From Paracentrotus lividus (taxonomy: Eukaryota > Echinodermata > Echinoidea > Camarodonta > Echinidae), in NCBI GenBank assembly GCA_940671915.1, contig CALNVZ010001592.1, positions 133,806 to 197,805 of the forward strand: a stretch of DNA of 64,000 nucleotides, given 5' to 3'. The notes beneath the pieces are model-generated. The model saw only the letters and a program-made list of their open reading frames with translations. It ran no database searches and had not been told where the DNA came from. Of this stretch, positions 28,445-42,400 are shown piece after piece. Each line of letters opens with the position of its first letter. Position 1 is the stretch's first letter. The position numbers and the translations under genes are program-made.

Positions 28445-31400
28445 TATCATCACCATCATCATCATCAACATCATCATCATCATCATCATCATCCCTTTTT
28501 CTTTTCGTCATGATCATCATGATAACCATCATATTTTTCACCATCGGCATCATCATCACCATCATAATCATGACCGTTATCATCACCATCATCCCCATCA
28601 CCACCATCCTTGTTACCGTCATCATTAAAAAAAATCATCTCCACAATCATCATCTCAATAAAAAAAAATTTAAAAAATTGAAGAAAAAAAAGGCAAATAA
28701 AACCCTCCTGGATACATTCCAAGTTCTCATACTATGGAGTCGATATGTATGAATTGATGAGAATTTGAGCAAGACTTACTTGGTTGTATTTGTCAGTGTC
28801 ATCTATGAGAGAGAAAACGAGACCCAAACTCTTAACGGCCGACCCTCTTATCTCCTCCGCCCTATCCTCTAGCATCTGTTGCAGCATGGAGAGTACTAGG
28901 GAACTACAGATTTCTTTCTGCAAAGGGCAGAGAGAGGGAGAGAGGGAGAGAGAGGGAGGGATAACGGGATAAATTATTATTTTCAAACTGTTCTTACATG
29001 TATTTAAGAGAAGCAAGATGAACTCCACCAGATATAAATTCACCTATGTCAGTTATTTTTGCTCTTTCTGTCTATGTGTAACATGTAATCTATACCATTC
29101 TGGTTTCAAAGATAAAGTGTGATTTGACTAAGAGGAGATGTTTATGTCTTTGGTACCCTTCAAGATCTCGGAAAATAGTGTATTTGTTACTCCTTGTTTG
29201 TTCCATGGAACAAGGGATCATACATTGTATGGCACTAGAATGTAGATATTTTCCGAAATTCCATGAGAGTAAGAAGGGGGTAGGGATTTTAGTGTAGATC
29301 TACACCCCTTATTCCTGTTAACTAAACTTTGGTCTTCTCAGCTACATGCAGCTTAATAATTGTATTGTAGGGATATCCAAACTCTTCAATTCACCAATAA
29401 AATAGCAGAATTCATTATGAACAATAAATAATAACTTAAAAGATGACCTACTGGCAAGTAAGGGGACAGAGCTCCACACGACTCGGCCACAAGTAGTCTC
29501 CTTTCCAGGTACTTGTGTGTTATCTGCTCCCAGCACTGAGGAAGCAGCTCTGATTCGGCCTTGGTCGGTCCTACATGTTTGGCAAAGGCCACGCAGCCAC
29601 TCAGGATGATTTGCCTGTCGGAATTTAAAGTTCAAATCATTAGGTGATATGGAGGTAAATAGAATGACAGAAGATGCAGATTGTTAAAAGTGTGAATAAA
29701 ATTGGATATTAGCAATACAGACGTTATAAAGGCTAGAATGTTGTAATTGCTATTATACACAGATGAAAACTTGAGATTGGCAAATTTATGTTTCTTGCAC
29801 GACTCCCTCAATCTTCCCTGATAATGCAAGTATACTGAAAACAGATTTCATTCATTCGTTTGTAATTCCACCCTTTTTATTAGCAACTAGAGGGGCCGTC
29901 AAAGGCGGCAGACCCACGCCTTGGTGGCGCTACTACTATGGGGTCAAAACTGAAATCTACATTATGTGTACTAACCCCGCATGATTTTGTCTGTTACACA
30001 ACTCGAAACTTATGTACTGAAAAAACATGACCCCTATGTCAGCGAATGTTAGCGAACAACCCAATCGTCTCCACGCTGACCTGTCCCCGGCCTATGTGTG
30101 ACCGCACGTTCGTTAACCCTGCTCAAGGCCAGGTCACCGGCATTGGAGCTTCCTAAAAATCGCTTGGGATCCTTGCCGCACTACACTGTGGTAGCGTGTC
30201 CCAGCAGTTAAGGAAGATGAATATTAATGTACTGATCATAAAAATAGTCTGCAAAACCTCCTATCTTATGACCTGGCGAGAAGATGTGCTTTATACACCT
30301 TGTTTCGAAATTCAATAATGTTAGTGTTACGTTTGTGTGCGCATGGGATATGGGCTGGGGATATGGCTGCCGCAGTATTAAAGCGAACTCCTAGATATCC
30401 TAGCATGATATCTAGTACTGCGCTTTACCTTTGGAAAAGACCAATTTAAGAGCTACTGCGCGCTTGGACTTTTGGTGGGTTTGTTTGCGCTATCGCCACT
30501 GAGCTATCGCCACTAAGGTCCTCATCGCGGATAGGAAAAACTAGACGGTCCAGAGTAAAAACAAAAAAGTCACACAGAATCTGCAGGGATCAACCAATCA
30601 TCACCTAAATCTAATCGATTCTTTCCTTTCACTATCCAAACAATCCCTGAAAATTTGGTGCAAATCCGTTCACCCGTTCTCTAGTTATCTTGTACACAAA
30701 CAAACAAACAAACAAGCAAACAAAAAAACAAACAAACAAACATACGGAACCCTTTACAATACCCTGCCGATTTCATCGGCGTGGGTAACAATTTAAAGTT
30801 ACATGTAAAAACATGAAACTCATTAAAATCAAATGAATTTCTTCTTTTCTTTAATATACATAAGATCTTTTTATGAAATTAGAGAACATTATACACATTC
30901 CATCTAAGATACTCTTCTCTCCTTTTTTTAAAAATATTACTAAAGTGTTCAATAATCAAGCTTTTCTCTAATACAAGAACAAGTTTGTTACCTTACGATC
31001 TCAATATATTAATGGGGATGAATGATTACATACCTTTGGTCTTCGTCAGGCTTCTTGATGAGATTGAAGAGTAAATTTAATAGCTGGTCCCTTTCTCTGG
31101 CCTCGGGATGTGAGCTGGCAGTGCACAGAATTAAAGGTACAAGTTCCTGTGCCAAATGAAAAATACATAGTATAGTAAATACAGCATAAAATACCATAGA
31201 TCTAGTAAAAACTATTCTGAGGCGCAAATACAATCTGTCACAGAAAGATTAAAAGTTAAAAATAAAAACAGAAAATTGGTAGGAAAATGAGTGAAGGTTT
31301 AACCTTAACTAGGCCGATATTTTTTTGCGCAATATGTTCGCAACGTAAAAAAAGGTCTCGCCATAATGTTTTGTGACTTTTTTCCCACTGAGTCTCTCGC

Positions 31401-33389
31401 ATCTTTTAAGACCACATTTGCAATGCCAGTGTACGTAGTTCCGAAAATACGCATAATTTTGTACATACATCTCACCCCCCCCAAAAAAAAAAAATTTGAG
31501 TATAATTTCAATACAAATTGTGTTTTCAACCAAATATCATAAATTATGAAAATTTTTGCTTTAACTGACTGAAATTACTTGACTTTATGCTTTCTATGAT
31601 CCTATAAGTGTCACCGACAACTTTCATCGAAAAATAAAAAATCAATGAAAAAGAAACAAAAAAAAAGAAATTTCAAAAAACAATATAATACATAAGAAAT
31701 TGATCTGACATCACATTTTTTGTCAAATATATAATTTGCTTAGAACACCAAAAAGGGTTTCTACACCAAAAATTAGCACATTTGGAGCTTTTTTTATGTA
31801 AGACCAAGTGGACATTAGACAAAATTTAAAATATGCAAAATGGCAATTAAACCAAAAGGTAACTAGAAGAACTGATTGTAGATGGTATTTAGACTATGTG
31901 GAACGAGACCAAACGAGCATTAGTCAAAGTGGGTATAAACCAATTGGCAATTTACGATCATATCAACCTACCTCTCTCTTTGCGAGTAGTACATTTGGGA
32001 TGATATGTGGTAGACACCTAGCAAGCATCTCCACGACCTCTTGACCAGAGGAAGCAATATGAGATACTTCCTCTAAGAGTCTTACTTCTGTTGTCTCAAC
32101 GGGATGCACGACCGTTCCTTGTAAAGCTCTCTGGAATGCTTCTGATACGTTTCTAAAAAAAACAAGGCAGTGATGATAGTAATGTTTATCAGACAGCACC
32201 TTCCCCAAAAAAGATAACATAGAAAACATAATATTTACACAGAATGTGTAACTTTGTGGAAGCATGCAAAATTCTGAGTTATGGGGCCCTACATGCTTTC
32301 AGTGCATGTCATAATGTGTCAGGATGAAACCCTGAAAATGTCATTTCCACAGCTTCATTACATGCTTCACAATGAGTAAAAAAAGTGCAAATAATGGGAA
32401 TTACCAGATTATTTTTCCATAGACTGCAGTGTTATTTTGATTGTCCCTTGGTAAGCTTATGAAATAGTGATATTCAAAATCTCGGGCATTTCCTGTCAAA
32501 CCTAAAGGTTTGCATTAATGATTACAGCATCATTTGGAAGAGTGATTTAATTTTAAGATCCTGAATAAACTTAAACTACCACTTAAAAAGAATTCAAAAT
32601 AGTACCCAGCATCGAATGGAACGACATAAAAATCTTTTAAAATATGGGTGAATATCTTCCCTCCTTACTTCCTCCTCGTTAGATAACCATCCACCAGTTT
32701 CTCCTCCGTCTGACCCTCGACCTCTCTGAACTCCTCCTGACCTTCCCCACTTCTCTCGCTGCCATTGACAATTGCATCCGTCTCATCCTCTCCACCTACT
32801 TCATCTTCTTCTTTCTCCTCTTCCTGCCCATCCCCCTCCTCCGCCTCTAACTGGATATCCCTCAGGGCTTCGACCTGATTGGAGGATGAGGAGGAAGGGG
32901 GCGTGTCTTCGGTCATCTCCTGTCCAATGGGCTCCCGTCTCTCTCCCCTGTGGTCAGGATGGAGGGTGTGCTGGTCTTTCATGGGCGAGGTGATTGGGCT
33001 GACCGAAGGCGTGGACTGCTTAGGGGACCTCAGTGCCTGAATCTCTCTGCAAGGTCATGGGAATATTTATAAAGATGAAAGAAAGATGATAAGAGATATG
33101 ACGAGGGAAATGTTGAAAAAATGAAAGAAAGATTTAGAGATATGGATAAGTTATCCCAATAATAAGGCATACATGTATCACTATAAGCCATTGCAGATCA
33201 AGGCCATTCTTATGTCATATAGACATCAGAATACTAGAAATTTTTTGGGGAAAAAAAGAAGAATTTATCGTTCAATTTAAGTACTGCTCAGAAAGATTTT
33301 GGGACCAGAGATGTCATTTGTTGAAAAGGTCACTTAATAAGTCTGAAATATAACAATTTTTTGTTTATTTGCATTTGATACATTAGCTG

Positions 33390-33443
<54 letters not shown>

Positions 33444-36400
33444 CATCAAGGCACACTGTAAAGAGCTATGATTAATTGCAAATTCTGAAACAACCATTCT
33501 GATTGGATAATGGTGAGACTTTGATTCAAGTACATGTAAAAAGAATCCTGATCAGTTATAAGTCACTGTTTTCTCTCACCTTTCCATTTTCTCCAGTACC
33601 ACATTGAGTTCAGCATTCTCTTCCTTGAGCTGAGCAGCTTGCTTCTCAAGACATTCCATTTCAGCTTCCTGATATTATAAAAATAAAGACACATTTTAGA
33701 GGGATGTGTGATAACTTAGCGTAAAATGTTGGTTCTCTCACCAGAAAACCAGAAAATTAATGCTTTGAAACTATTTTGATGGAAATATGTCCCTTCAACA
33801 GCACTTAAAACTTTTTGGTTTGCTGTTTGGTTTAATTATCACTTGGTCTAAAATGCACTTGGGCTAATCATCATTTTAAAGTCTAATTAAACCTTTATCT
33901 ACTTACCTTTTTTCACATTTCACCACATGAAAATTTGGTTCAAATGTTACCAATTCATCTAAACCAAGTGGCGTTAGACAAGGGGGGCATTTCATGAAAG
34001 GACTTGTCAGACGTTTTATCCGACAAACTGTTATAAGCTACTGAAATGCTTGCATCTGATTGGCTGAGAGCAAATTTGTCAAATAAAATGTCTGACAAGT
34101 CCTTTGATGAAATGCCCCCAGGTGGATATTAGATTAAATGGGTGTAGCCTATAAACTGGACATTTATAGACAAAATGGTAAAATGTGTCAATTAGACCAA
34201 AAGTAACATTAGTAGAATAAACTGGTTGCTGACAGAAAGAGATTAGACCTTGTGAGATGGGACCAGGGGAGCATTTCATGAAACAAATATTCACTGATTC
34301 TCACTGACAACTATAATATAAGCTACTGAAATGCTTGCATCTGATTGGCTGAGAGCAAATTTCTTGGATAAAAACGTCCAACAATTCCTTTCATGAGACG
34401 CCAACTGAAAAGACAAATTTGGTAGGAAACCAAGTTGCAATTCACCCCTATCGCAAAACTCACATAATGCTGTCGTTGCTGCTCGATGCTCATATTGAGG
34501 TCTGCCTCCACTGCCTCGGGTTGTTCCTCATCAATGCTATCCTCCCCGCATCCGATCTCTTTCATCTCTGGTTTGACCACCACATGACGACTGTAGTCTC
34601 GGTAGAGGTGCAGAAGATCTGGGGGGTGGGGCGTGTTCAGACCAACGTCGTCCCAGTCGTCGAAGTCCTGTAGAGATATTTGGCGACATTATTTAGGTGA
34701 CATTATCAAAATACATGTTTAATATCCACCTAAGCATCATGTATATAATCAAATAAGACTTTGGGGGAAATTTGAGAATAAATTTCAGAATTTTAAAAAA
34801 TATTTTCATTATTGTACATGTACATTAAGCGCATGTAGTCAAATATTGAAGTTGGAACTTTTACAGGATTATATACTTTGCAGAAATAAAACCCGGCAAG
34901 AAATGGCTAATAAACTTAGTACATGAACTGCCTGCATGTTTAATAAGTTAACTTTTTATTGGCTATGGATCAATACCCAACTGCCATGTTGTCTATAATT
35001 TTTACATGTTTTGCTATATTGAAACCAAAAGTCCTGTAATATTGTTCATAATGTAGCAATATACTTGTTATAATATAAACATAATTGAACAATTGACACA
35101 AGTTAATTGTGGATGTCAACCGTGTGTTCCAACACATGGCCAAAGAAATTTAAGAGTTGATGAATTGTTAACTACATGCACTAATATCCATATTATGGTT
35201 CATTCTAGTGGGTAGATCATATGTTTTATTGACACAGTAGTCTTCTAGTACTTTATTATGATATTGTTATAAATCTCTTTCATTATCATGTGTCTCTTAT
35301 TTATCATTACCACATCTCCACAATGACTACAATTTGTATCGTTACTATTTGAATATTAATGATCAGAATATCATTTCAAAGATCATTATCATTACTTATC
35401 ATAATCACAAGAATTGTCATTTTCACTGGTCAAATGTTGCATCACTACGCTACCATCAAAATTATTTTTGTCCTTCCTTTGGTCAACATCATCATTCCAT
35501 AAAATGTGTACATTAGCAATACTAACATCATATTCATCATCATCCTTTTCAAATCATTGCCCAGCAAAAAAATTGTTATCCATCATCATCCTCCTCATAA
35601 TCATCATCATAATAGATGTAATCGTCATCATTGATCATTATCACAACCATTATCACTTCCAGTAACCACATCATCCTCATCATATCAACATCATCATCAC
35701 CATCATTCAACATCAACGTTGTCACCATCAACATTTTCCTAATCATCATCATCATCGATGTCAGCCGCACCATCATCATCATTACTAGCCAACATAATCT
35801 TCTCACCATCATTGATCATCTTCAACATTATCACGACCATCAACAGCATTATCATCAGCATCATTACCACAACTAATCATCTCCATTATCATCTTCATCA
35901 TCATCATTAGCAGCATCATCATCCCCCTCCTCACCTGATCTTCATTTTCATCTGCAAACGTGATGGATGTGAGTTTATAGTTGTTATTCATGAGGTATTC
36001 ATTCACCAGGAAATTGACTGCTCTCCTCTCTAAAGGCTTTGTAGCTTCCTGAATGAAACAAATCAAAGTTCAGTTAACATTAAAGAATATTGTGAAAAAT
36101 ATACATGTCAATTCTTACTATAATGAGCAAGGACTACTTTTTTAGATTATTATTATTGAAGGGGTATATGCATTTTGCAAGCAAATAACTACCTCAGGTA
36201 TCAACAATCCCTTGTTGACAGCTGGGCATGCCAGAAAACTTAGAGGAAGGCTTGCAAGTACTACATCATAACATGTAGGCCAATGAAATAGGTTTACTGC
36301 TGCTCAGATGTCAAACATACAATGTAGAAGACAAAAATGAGCTTTGTACTTTTAAGAAAAAAAGAGAGAGAGAGAAAAAAAACAGATTTAGAAGTTAACA

Positions 36401-39400
36401 AAAGTCACAAGGCTGCGACATTACATCATTTTAAACTCAGTAAATATTTGTGCACTTGAAACTTGACACTTTGCACATTCTCATAATAAGGAACATGTAC
36501 ATGTAGATCTCCCAGTAAGTGTCTAAGGTGGTATCTCACTTCGCGGAGACGTCTCCGCGACAGAATAGAAAATTTTGTCTTGGCGACAGATAAAAAGTAT
36601 CGCAGACATCTCTGAGACGTCTCCGCGACAATTTATAAAAAAATAAAGTCTGAAGTAGTCCCAAATCCATCTCCAAAACTCAGGAGACGTTTCCGATACT
36701 TTTTATCTGTCGCGGAGAAGACATTTTCTATACTGTCGCCGAGACGTCTCCGCGAAGTGAGATACATGTACCACCCTAATGCCACTGTCTTTACATGTAC
36801 ATTTCATCATAATGAGAATAAATTTTTGGTTGAGAACACCTTGTTCATGCACATTACAAGGAGCTTGCTACAGGACGATGAGTGTGATACCTAACGTTAA
36901 TGATTCCATGAGTCGCGATATTCGATCAAAACAATTTTTACTTTTTTTTGGGGGGGGGGTTAACATTTATAGCCAGGAGCACAATTTTTATTCTACCCTA
37001 TATGTCATTATAAAATGCATTATACATGTACATTGATTTTTAAACATAGATTCCCAGTATGTACATTAAACAATGTAAAATATATTTTAAAAACTTTAGG
37101 TTTCCTCAAAAGAAAGATCTAAATACTTTTAGAAACTAAGCATTGACATTATACACGGTGACCGCAGAAAATAAGGAAACCCAACTCTTGATCATCAATA
37201 ATTTCAAAAATATTACCAGGTGATTATAAATATTTATATCACTGGAAAGTGCAACTCATTACCATTTTAATGATACCTTGCTCAGCTCACAAATTGTCAC
37301 GCATCACTGAACCCCATTTGTTGAAAATGTCTTGCCAAATTGTGAGTGGTTCACTTTCACGCTCATTGAGATGGGTTGTTGCAATGTGCCTAAAAGGGAA
37401 CCCAACTTTCATCATCAATCATTAAAAACATGACAGTGGTAATTATGACGTTTATATCACTGGAAAGTGCCACTCATTATCATTTTATTTGATCATCTTC
37501 AGCTCGCCAATGTCACGCATCACTGAACCCCATTGTCTTGAAATATCTTGAAAAATTGTGATTTGATGCACTGTCATGCTTCTTACATCTCCACGGAGAA
37601 CTAAAGGTTCTCTGGGTTGTTGTGAGCAGTAACATAATGAAATTACCTGGATGGTAAGATTAACGACTAATAAAAATAAGTAGACATTTCCAACCCATTT
37701 ATCAAACCCATTTATTAAAGTCACGGAGATGCTCTACTTAGATTGTTTAGAACCTTAAAAGCAACTCATCTCAAGAGGGCATGAAAGAGAACATATCCCA
37801 ATTTGCGAGACAATTTTCAAAACAATGGGGTTCAGCGAAGCATGATATTGGTGAGCTGAGAGAGGTATCATTAGAATGGTAATGATTATACTTTCCAGTG
37901 ATATAAACTTCTTAATCACCACTGAAATATGTTTGAAATTGTTGATGATCAAAGTTGGGTTTCCTTTCCAGGCACATTCACACAAACCATCTCGAGTGTG
38001 CATGAAAGTGAACCACGCACAATTTTAACAAGACTTTTTCAGAACAATGGGGTTCAGCGAAGCATGATATTGGTGAGGTGAGAGAGATATCATTAGAATG
38101 GTAATGAGTTGCACTTTACAGTTGATATAAACATTTCATAATCCCCATTGGAATATTTTTGAAATTATTGTTCATCAAAGTTGGGTTTCCTTTTTTCTGG
38201 GTCACCCTGTATATTCTTTACAATTTCATGGGTACCCACTTGTTCAAATCTTTTCTTTAAAACCATGGATGTTTTAGTTGCAAGTAAACATGTCCTAAGC
38301 ACCCATGAAATTATGAATGTCAATGGGTGAATTTAAACAAAACACTTTTCCCAACTTCACATTTCCAGGTTTCAGATCCTCCTCCAGCAGTGGGCGTATC
38401 CAAATCCCCTAATGGTTTCAGTTGGCAGAGAGCCAACATTATTCATGGAAATACACAATTTCTTTTGAAAAAACAACACCATACATTACGAACGACTGGC
38501 CTGATGACTTAGAATCTGGATATAGCCAACATGATTCATGGACATACAGTAATTTCTTTTATTAAACAAGGGGAAAAATACATTTTAACCTTAAAACCTG
38601 GCCTGCTGACTTTGAATCTGGATATTAGTGAGAACTAGAGCATGAATACAATTTGTGCATACATGAACATATTTCTCTATTGTTATTTTTTACTAAACAA
38701 ACTCATAATGCATAACAAAACCATCATTATCTAGAACAAACAAGTTTACCAAATGTGCTTACAAATTATACTTCTACAGCAATAACCTTTTGCTTGTCTG
38801 AAATAACAACAAAAACATGAGTAGAGGGTTTCCGGCACTGATTTTACATACAGTGTACTTGTATTGTGCATTGTATTGATCATTGTTTTTCTCTGCAGAA
38901 ATTGAAGTACATGTTGCTTAGAAGTATTCACTTCTTGATTTTAGTAACTGGTAAATGTTATGTCAATGAAATGATTGGATATAAATTTCCTTGAATGAAC
39001 CGATCCAAATGGGATTTAAACATCTTATCAAAAGGTACTGGAAATTTTTCTTTTATTAAACAAACAAACAAGAACAAAATGATATACATTCAAAGACAAA
39101 AGCACAGAACGTGGATGTATACGTAGGGTATGTACACTGCCCTCCAAAAGTTTGGGTACACCTGATACCAGCTATGTTTTGGATCATTTTAAAGCATTTT
39201 ATATTCAGTATTTCAGTCCAAATTTTGTCAAAGTACTAAAAATACATTGTGAAAAGAATACACTTCACAATTATCGAACAAAGTCTCCTTGGAATTCAGA
39301 AATTAGCCAAAATATGCAAAAAGGGCAAAAACATCATTTTGCACTAATTTATTGGATTATTGAAATATAGAATATCTCCGTCACTAATAATCCAATCAAT

Positions 39401-42400
39401 GTGAAATTTTGCATGGACATTTAGGCACATGTAAAATATAGCGCTGCATTGTTTGTTTGTATTTTAAAGTATAATCTATTAATTATCATTATTTATACAA
39501 ATTAAGTGTATTTTTACATATTCATCGATATTTGGTTTCAAATTTTCTTTTTATCAAGTCCAATCTCCTTTCAAAAGTTGCTGAGTATAATAGTCAACAA
39601 CATTTTGGTAAGAAGTCTGAAGTTTCTAATGAATTTTTATGTATTCTTTTGTTTTATTAATTACTTTCTTTTATCTTCTATGATTTTTATGTTTATGTAT
39701 TTCTTAATGTTTTTAGCTCTTTTATGTTTCGAAAATGAAAGCAAAATGTTATCTTACATTCTATTTAGGTCTGACATGCAATAATGCAATGTTGTATCAA
39801 CTAACACAGTGTGTGGTTTGTTTTAAACAATAAATGTAGTTGCACTATACTTTAAAGGAAAAATTCACTAACAGGCATATTTGGGGTTGGCAGCAGTTGC
39901 GCAGGAGTCATAGATGTGTTATAGTTGGTTAAATTGGCCAAGACCCCTCCCCCAGTCAGAATAGACATAATTCAGTCTTTATATAAAAAAGTTATTAAGT
40001 AAGGAACCATTGTTTTGGCGTGTAATTAGGAAATTTTAAAAATACAGAAAACATTCAATTATTGCCTATTTGTGTACTGAATATATCCCCTAAATTGTTC
40101 TACCACATTCTTAATTCCATCTACTTTTATCTAAAAAGGCCTTTAGTATCATCTTGGATATCTTGAAATCAATCAAGGTACATTACTGAAACATAAAAGA
40201 TGCAAAAACATTAAGAAATACATTAAAACAAAAACAATCAAAGACAATAGAAAGTATTAAAACAAGAGAATACAAAGCAACTCACCTAAAACTCCAATTT
40301 TTTAATCACAATATTGTTGACTATAATACTCAGCAACTTTTAACAAGAAATTGTGCTTCATAGCAATTTTTTAAACAAAATATTGATAAATGTTTTAAAA
40401 TAGACCCTGACTTTGCATAAATTTAATCAATAAATTTTTGCATCAAAATATGAACAAATATTTATATTTTGCATGTGCCTCAACATCCATGCAAAATTTT
40501 ACATTGATCGGACCATTATTGGCCGAGATATCTTATTTTTCAATAATTGAATAAATTAGAGCAAACTCATGTTTTTGCATTTTTTGCATATTTTTGACTA
40601 ATTTCTGAATTCCAAGGAGACTTGTTGTGATTTAAGCGTGAGGCATATTGGTTGCATAATGTATTTTTTTGTACTTTAACATCATTTGGACTGAATTGCT
40701 GGACACAAAATGCCTTAAAATGATCAAAAACATAGTTGGCATCAAGTGTACCCAAACTTTTGGAGGGCAGTGTACATGTCCAAACAACAGTTCATTAGTA
40801 TCATTCACATAATGAATATGTGTGCAATAAATCCACTGTTCATAATTTTTTTTTTTTTTTTTTTTTGGCTTCAAGATGAAATGAAAGCAATCTATGTGTA
40901 TTTACCTCAGCTACAGCCCCCTCCATATCTGTATTGGAATGCACAGGTGAGGGAATGTCACTCTCTGGAGAGGAAAAGATATTTAGAAGATACTGTTATC
41001 AAAGGTGGAAATAAGAATTGGTCAGTATCAGGAAAAGGTGAACTTAGGTCAAATGCACAAAGAATGCAAAATGTCACAATGTCACATATTCTGTACAGGG
41101 AGCTTAAAAATCCTGATTTCCATGATCTACATTGGTACATGATTGTATTACTAAAATGTCATCCATACTGTATCCATATCCATATCACAAACTATAATTT
41201 TGTGATATACATGTAAAATGAAGGGTTCTAGGACATCTCCCCCGGAGGACAACTCCCCCGGGGACAATTCCCGGAGGACAGCTCCCCCAGAGGACAACTC
41301 CCCCGGAGGACAACCTTAACCCTAACCCTAACCCTAACCCTAACCCTATGTCCTCCGGGGGAGCTATCCTCCGGGAATTGTCCCCGGGGGAGTTGTCCTC
41401 CGGGGGAGATGTCCTGATACGAAAATGAAGGCATGTTTGCTTAGAATCATTTTGCAATTATAAAAAATAGACAAAGTAAGTTTTATTATCTACATGAAGC
41501 ATACATGTATTAATGCATCAATAATTCCACTTTCTGTACATGAACACATGTATGTAACTGTGCAGCTACATGTATTCTCCCTCGGTCTATTCTGATGTGC
41601 AATGCGCTACATGTAGTTATAATTTTTTTCTTCTTTACAGTGGTTTCTCCAACATTTGCAAATCTTATAGGGGAGGTGCATTGTAAAGAAAGGTTAAACC
41701 TGGTGTATAATTTTGGTAACAAGAAAAGGAATTAGCACAAAACCGATCAAATGTAGTTACATGTTGTCCACATTGCACTAAAAGATATGTGTGAGAGATC
41801 CTGTGACATTCCTTTCATTCTTTCCGATGAATTTCATTGAAATTGTTTGAATGAAGGGTAATTTAACTGCCGTTTACAGCTCTGCTGACAGATTCGCACG
41901 CCGGAGGTTACAGCGTGAATTAGTGCGAACGATCTGTGTGTAACACCCACACAAGAGAATCCCATTGGTTTTCCACATGAGCGCTAACCTGAGACGGGTC
42001 CCCGACTTACCTCTTTTATCCTTATATTAATTATTATGAAATAAAGACACCAAAACAAGATTTCAAGTACTATAATTTGCTTTATTATAGTTCTTGGATT
42101 CAATCTTTCATAATTTATCTTAATGTGAATCAAAATTAATTTTTATTTCTCCCGAAACTATACACCAGCTTTAAGATTATTTGATAACTTGTCACTGACC
42201 TGCAGCTTCTGTGAGGTTGGCCCTTAGTGATTTGATGGTCTCTCTAGCCTTCCTCAGCTCAAACTCCAGCACAGTACACCTCTCATCCACCTGGTTGTTA
42301 CCATCATCAGAGTAACGCGCCAGGTCCAGGGAATCAAACGTGGTTTCACTCGATGTACGATCTACGGATGGAATAGAAAGATACACATTTAGTTAACACT

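Noticed and set aside
28034..28628. Long overlapping ORFs of poly-Met, poly-His, poly-Ile or poly-Asp on both strands
   Set aside because: They are readings of the (ATC)n microsatellite in RELCH intron 11; the same applies to 26625-27032, 35576-35876 and 51095-51292.
39506..39784. 92-aa ORF inside the Tc1-type element as a transposase remnant
   Set aside because: Composition is Phe/Ile/Leu-rich, with no catalytic motif or helix-turn-helix pattern visible.
40746..41216. Plus-strand 156-aa ORF
   Set aside because: It spans the end of a Tc1-type element and the antisense of RELCH exon 3; no motif or composition supports coding.
41314..41348. Chromosome end or assembly join at a telomere
   Set aside because: Only about six CCCTAA units, flanked on both sides by inverted arms and by continuous RELCH intron with in-phase exons on either side.
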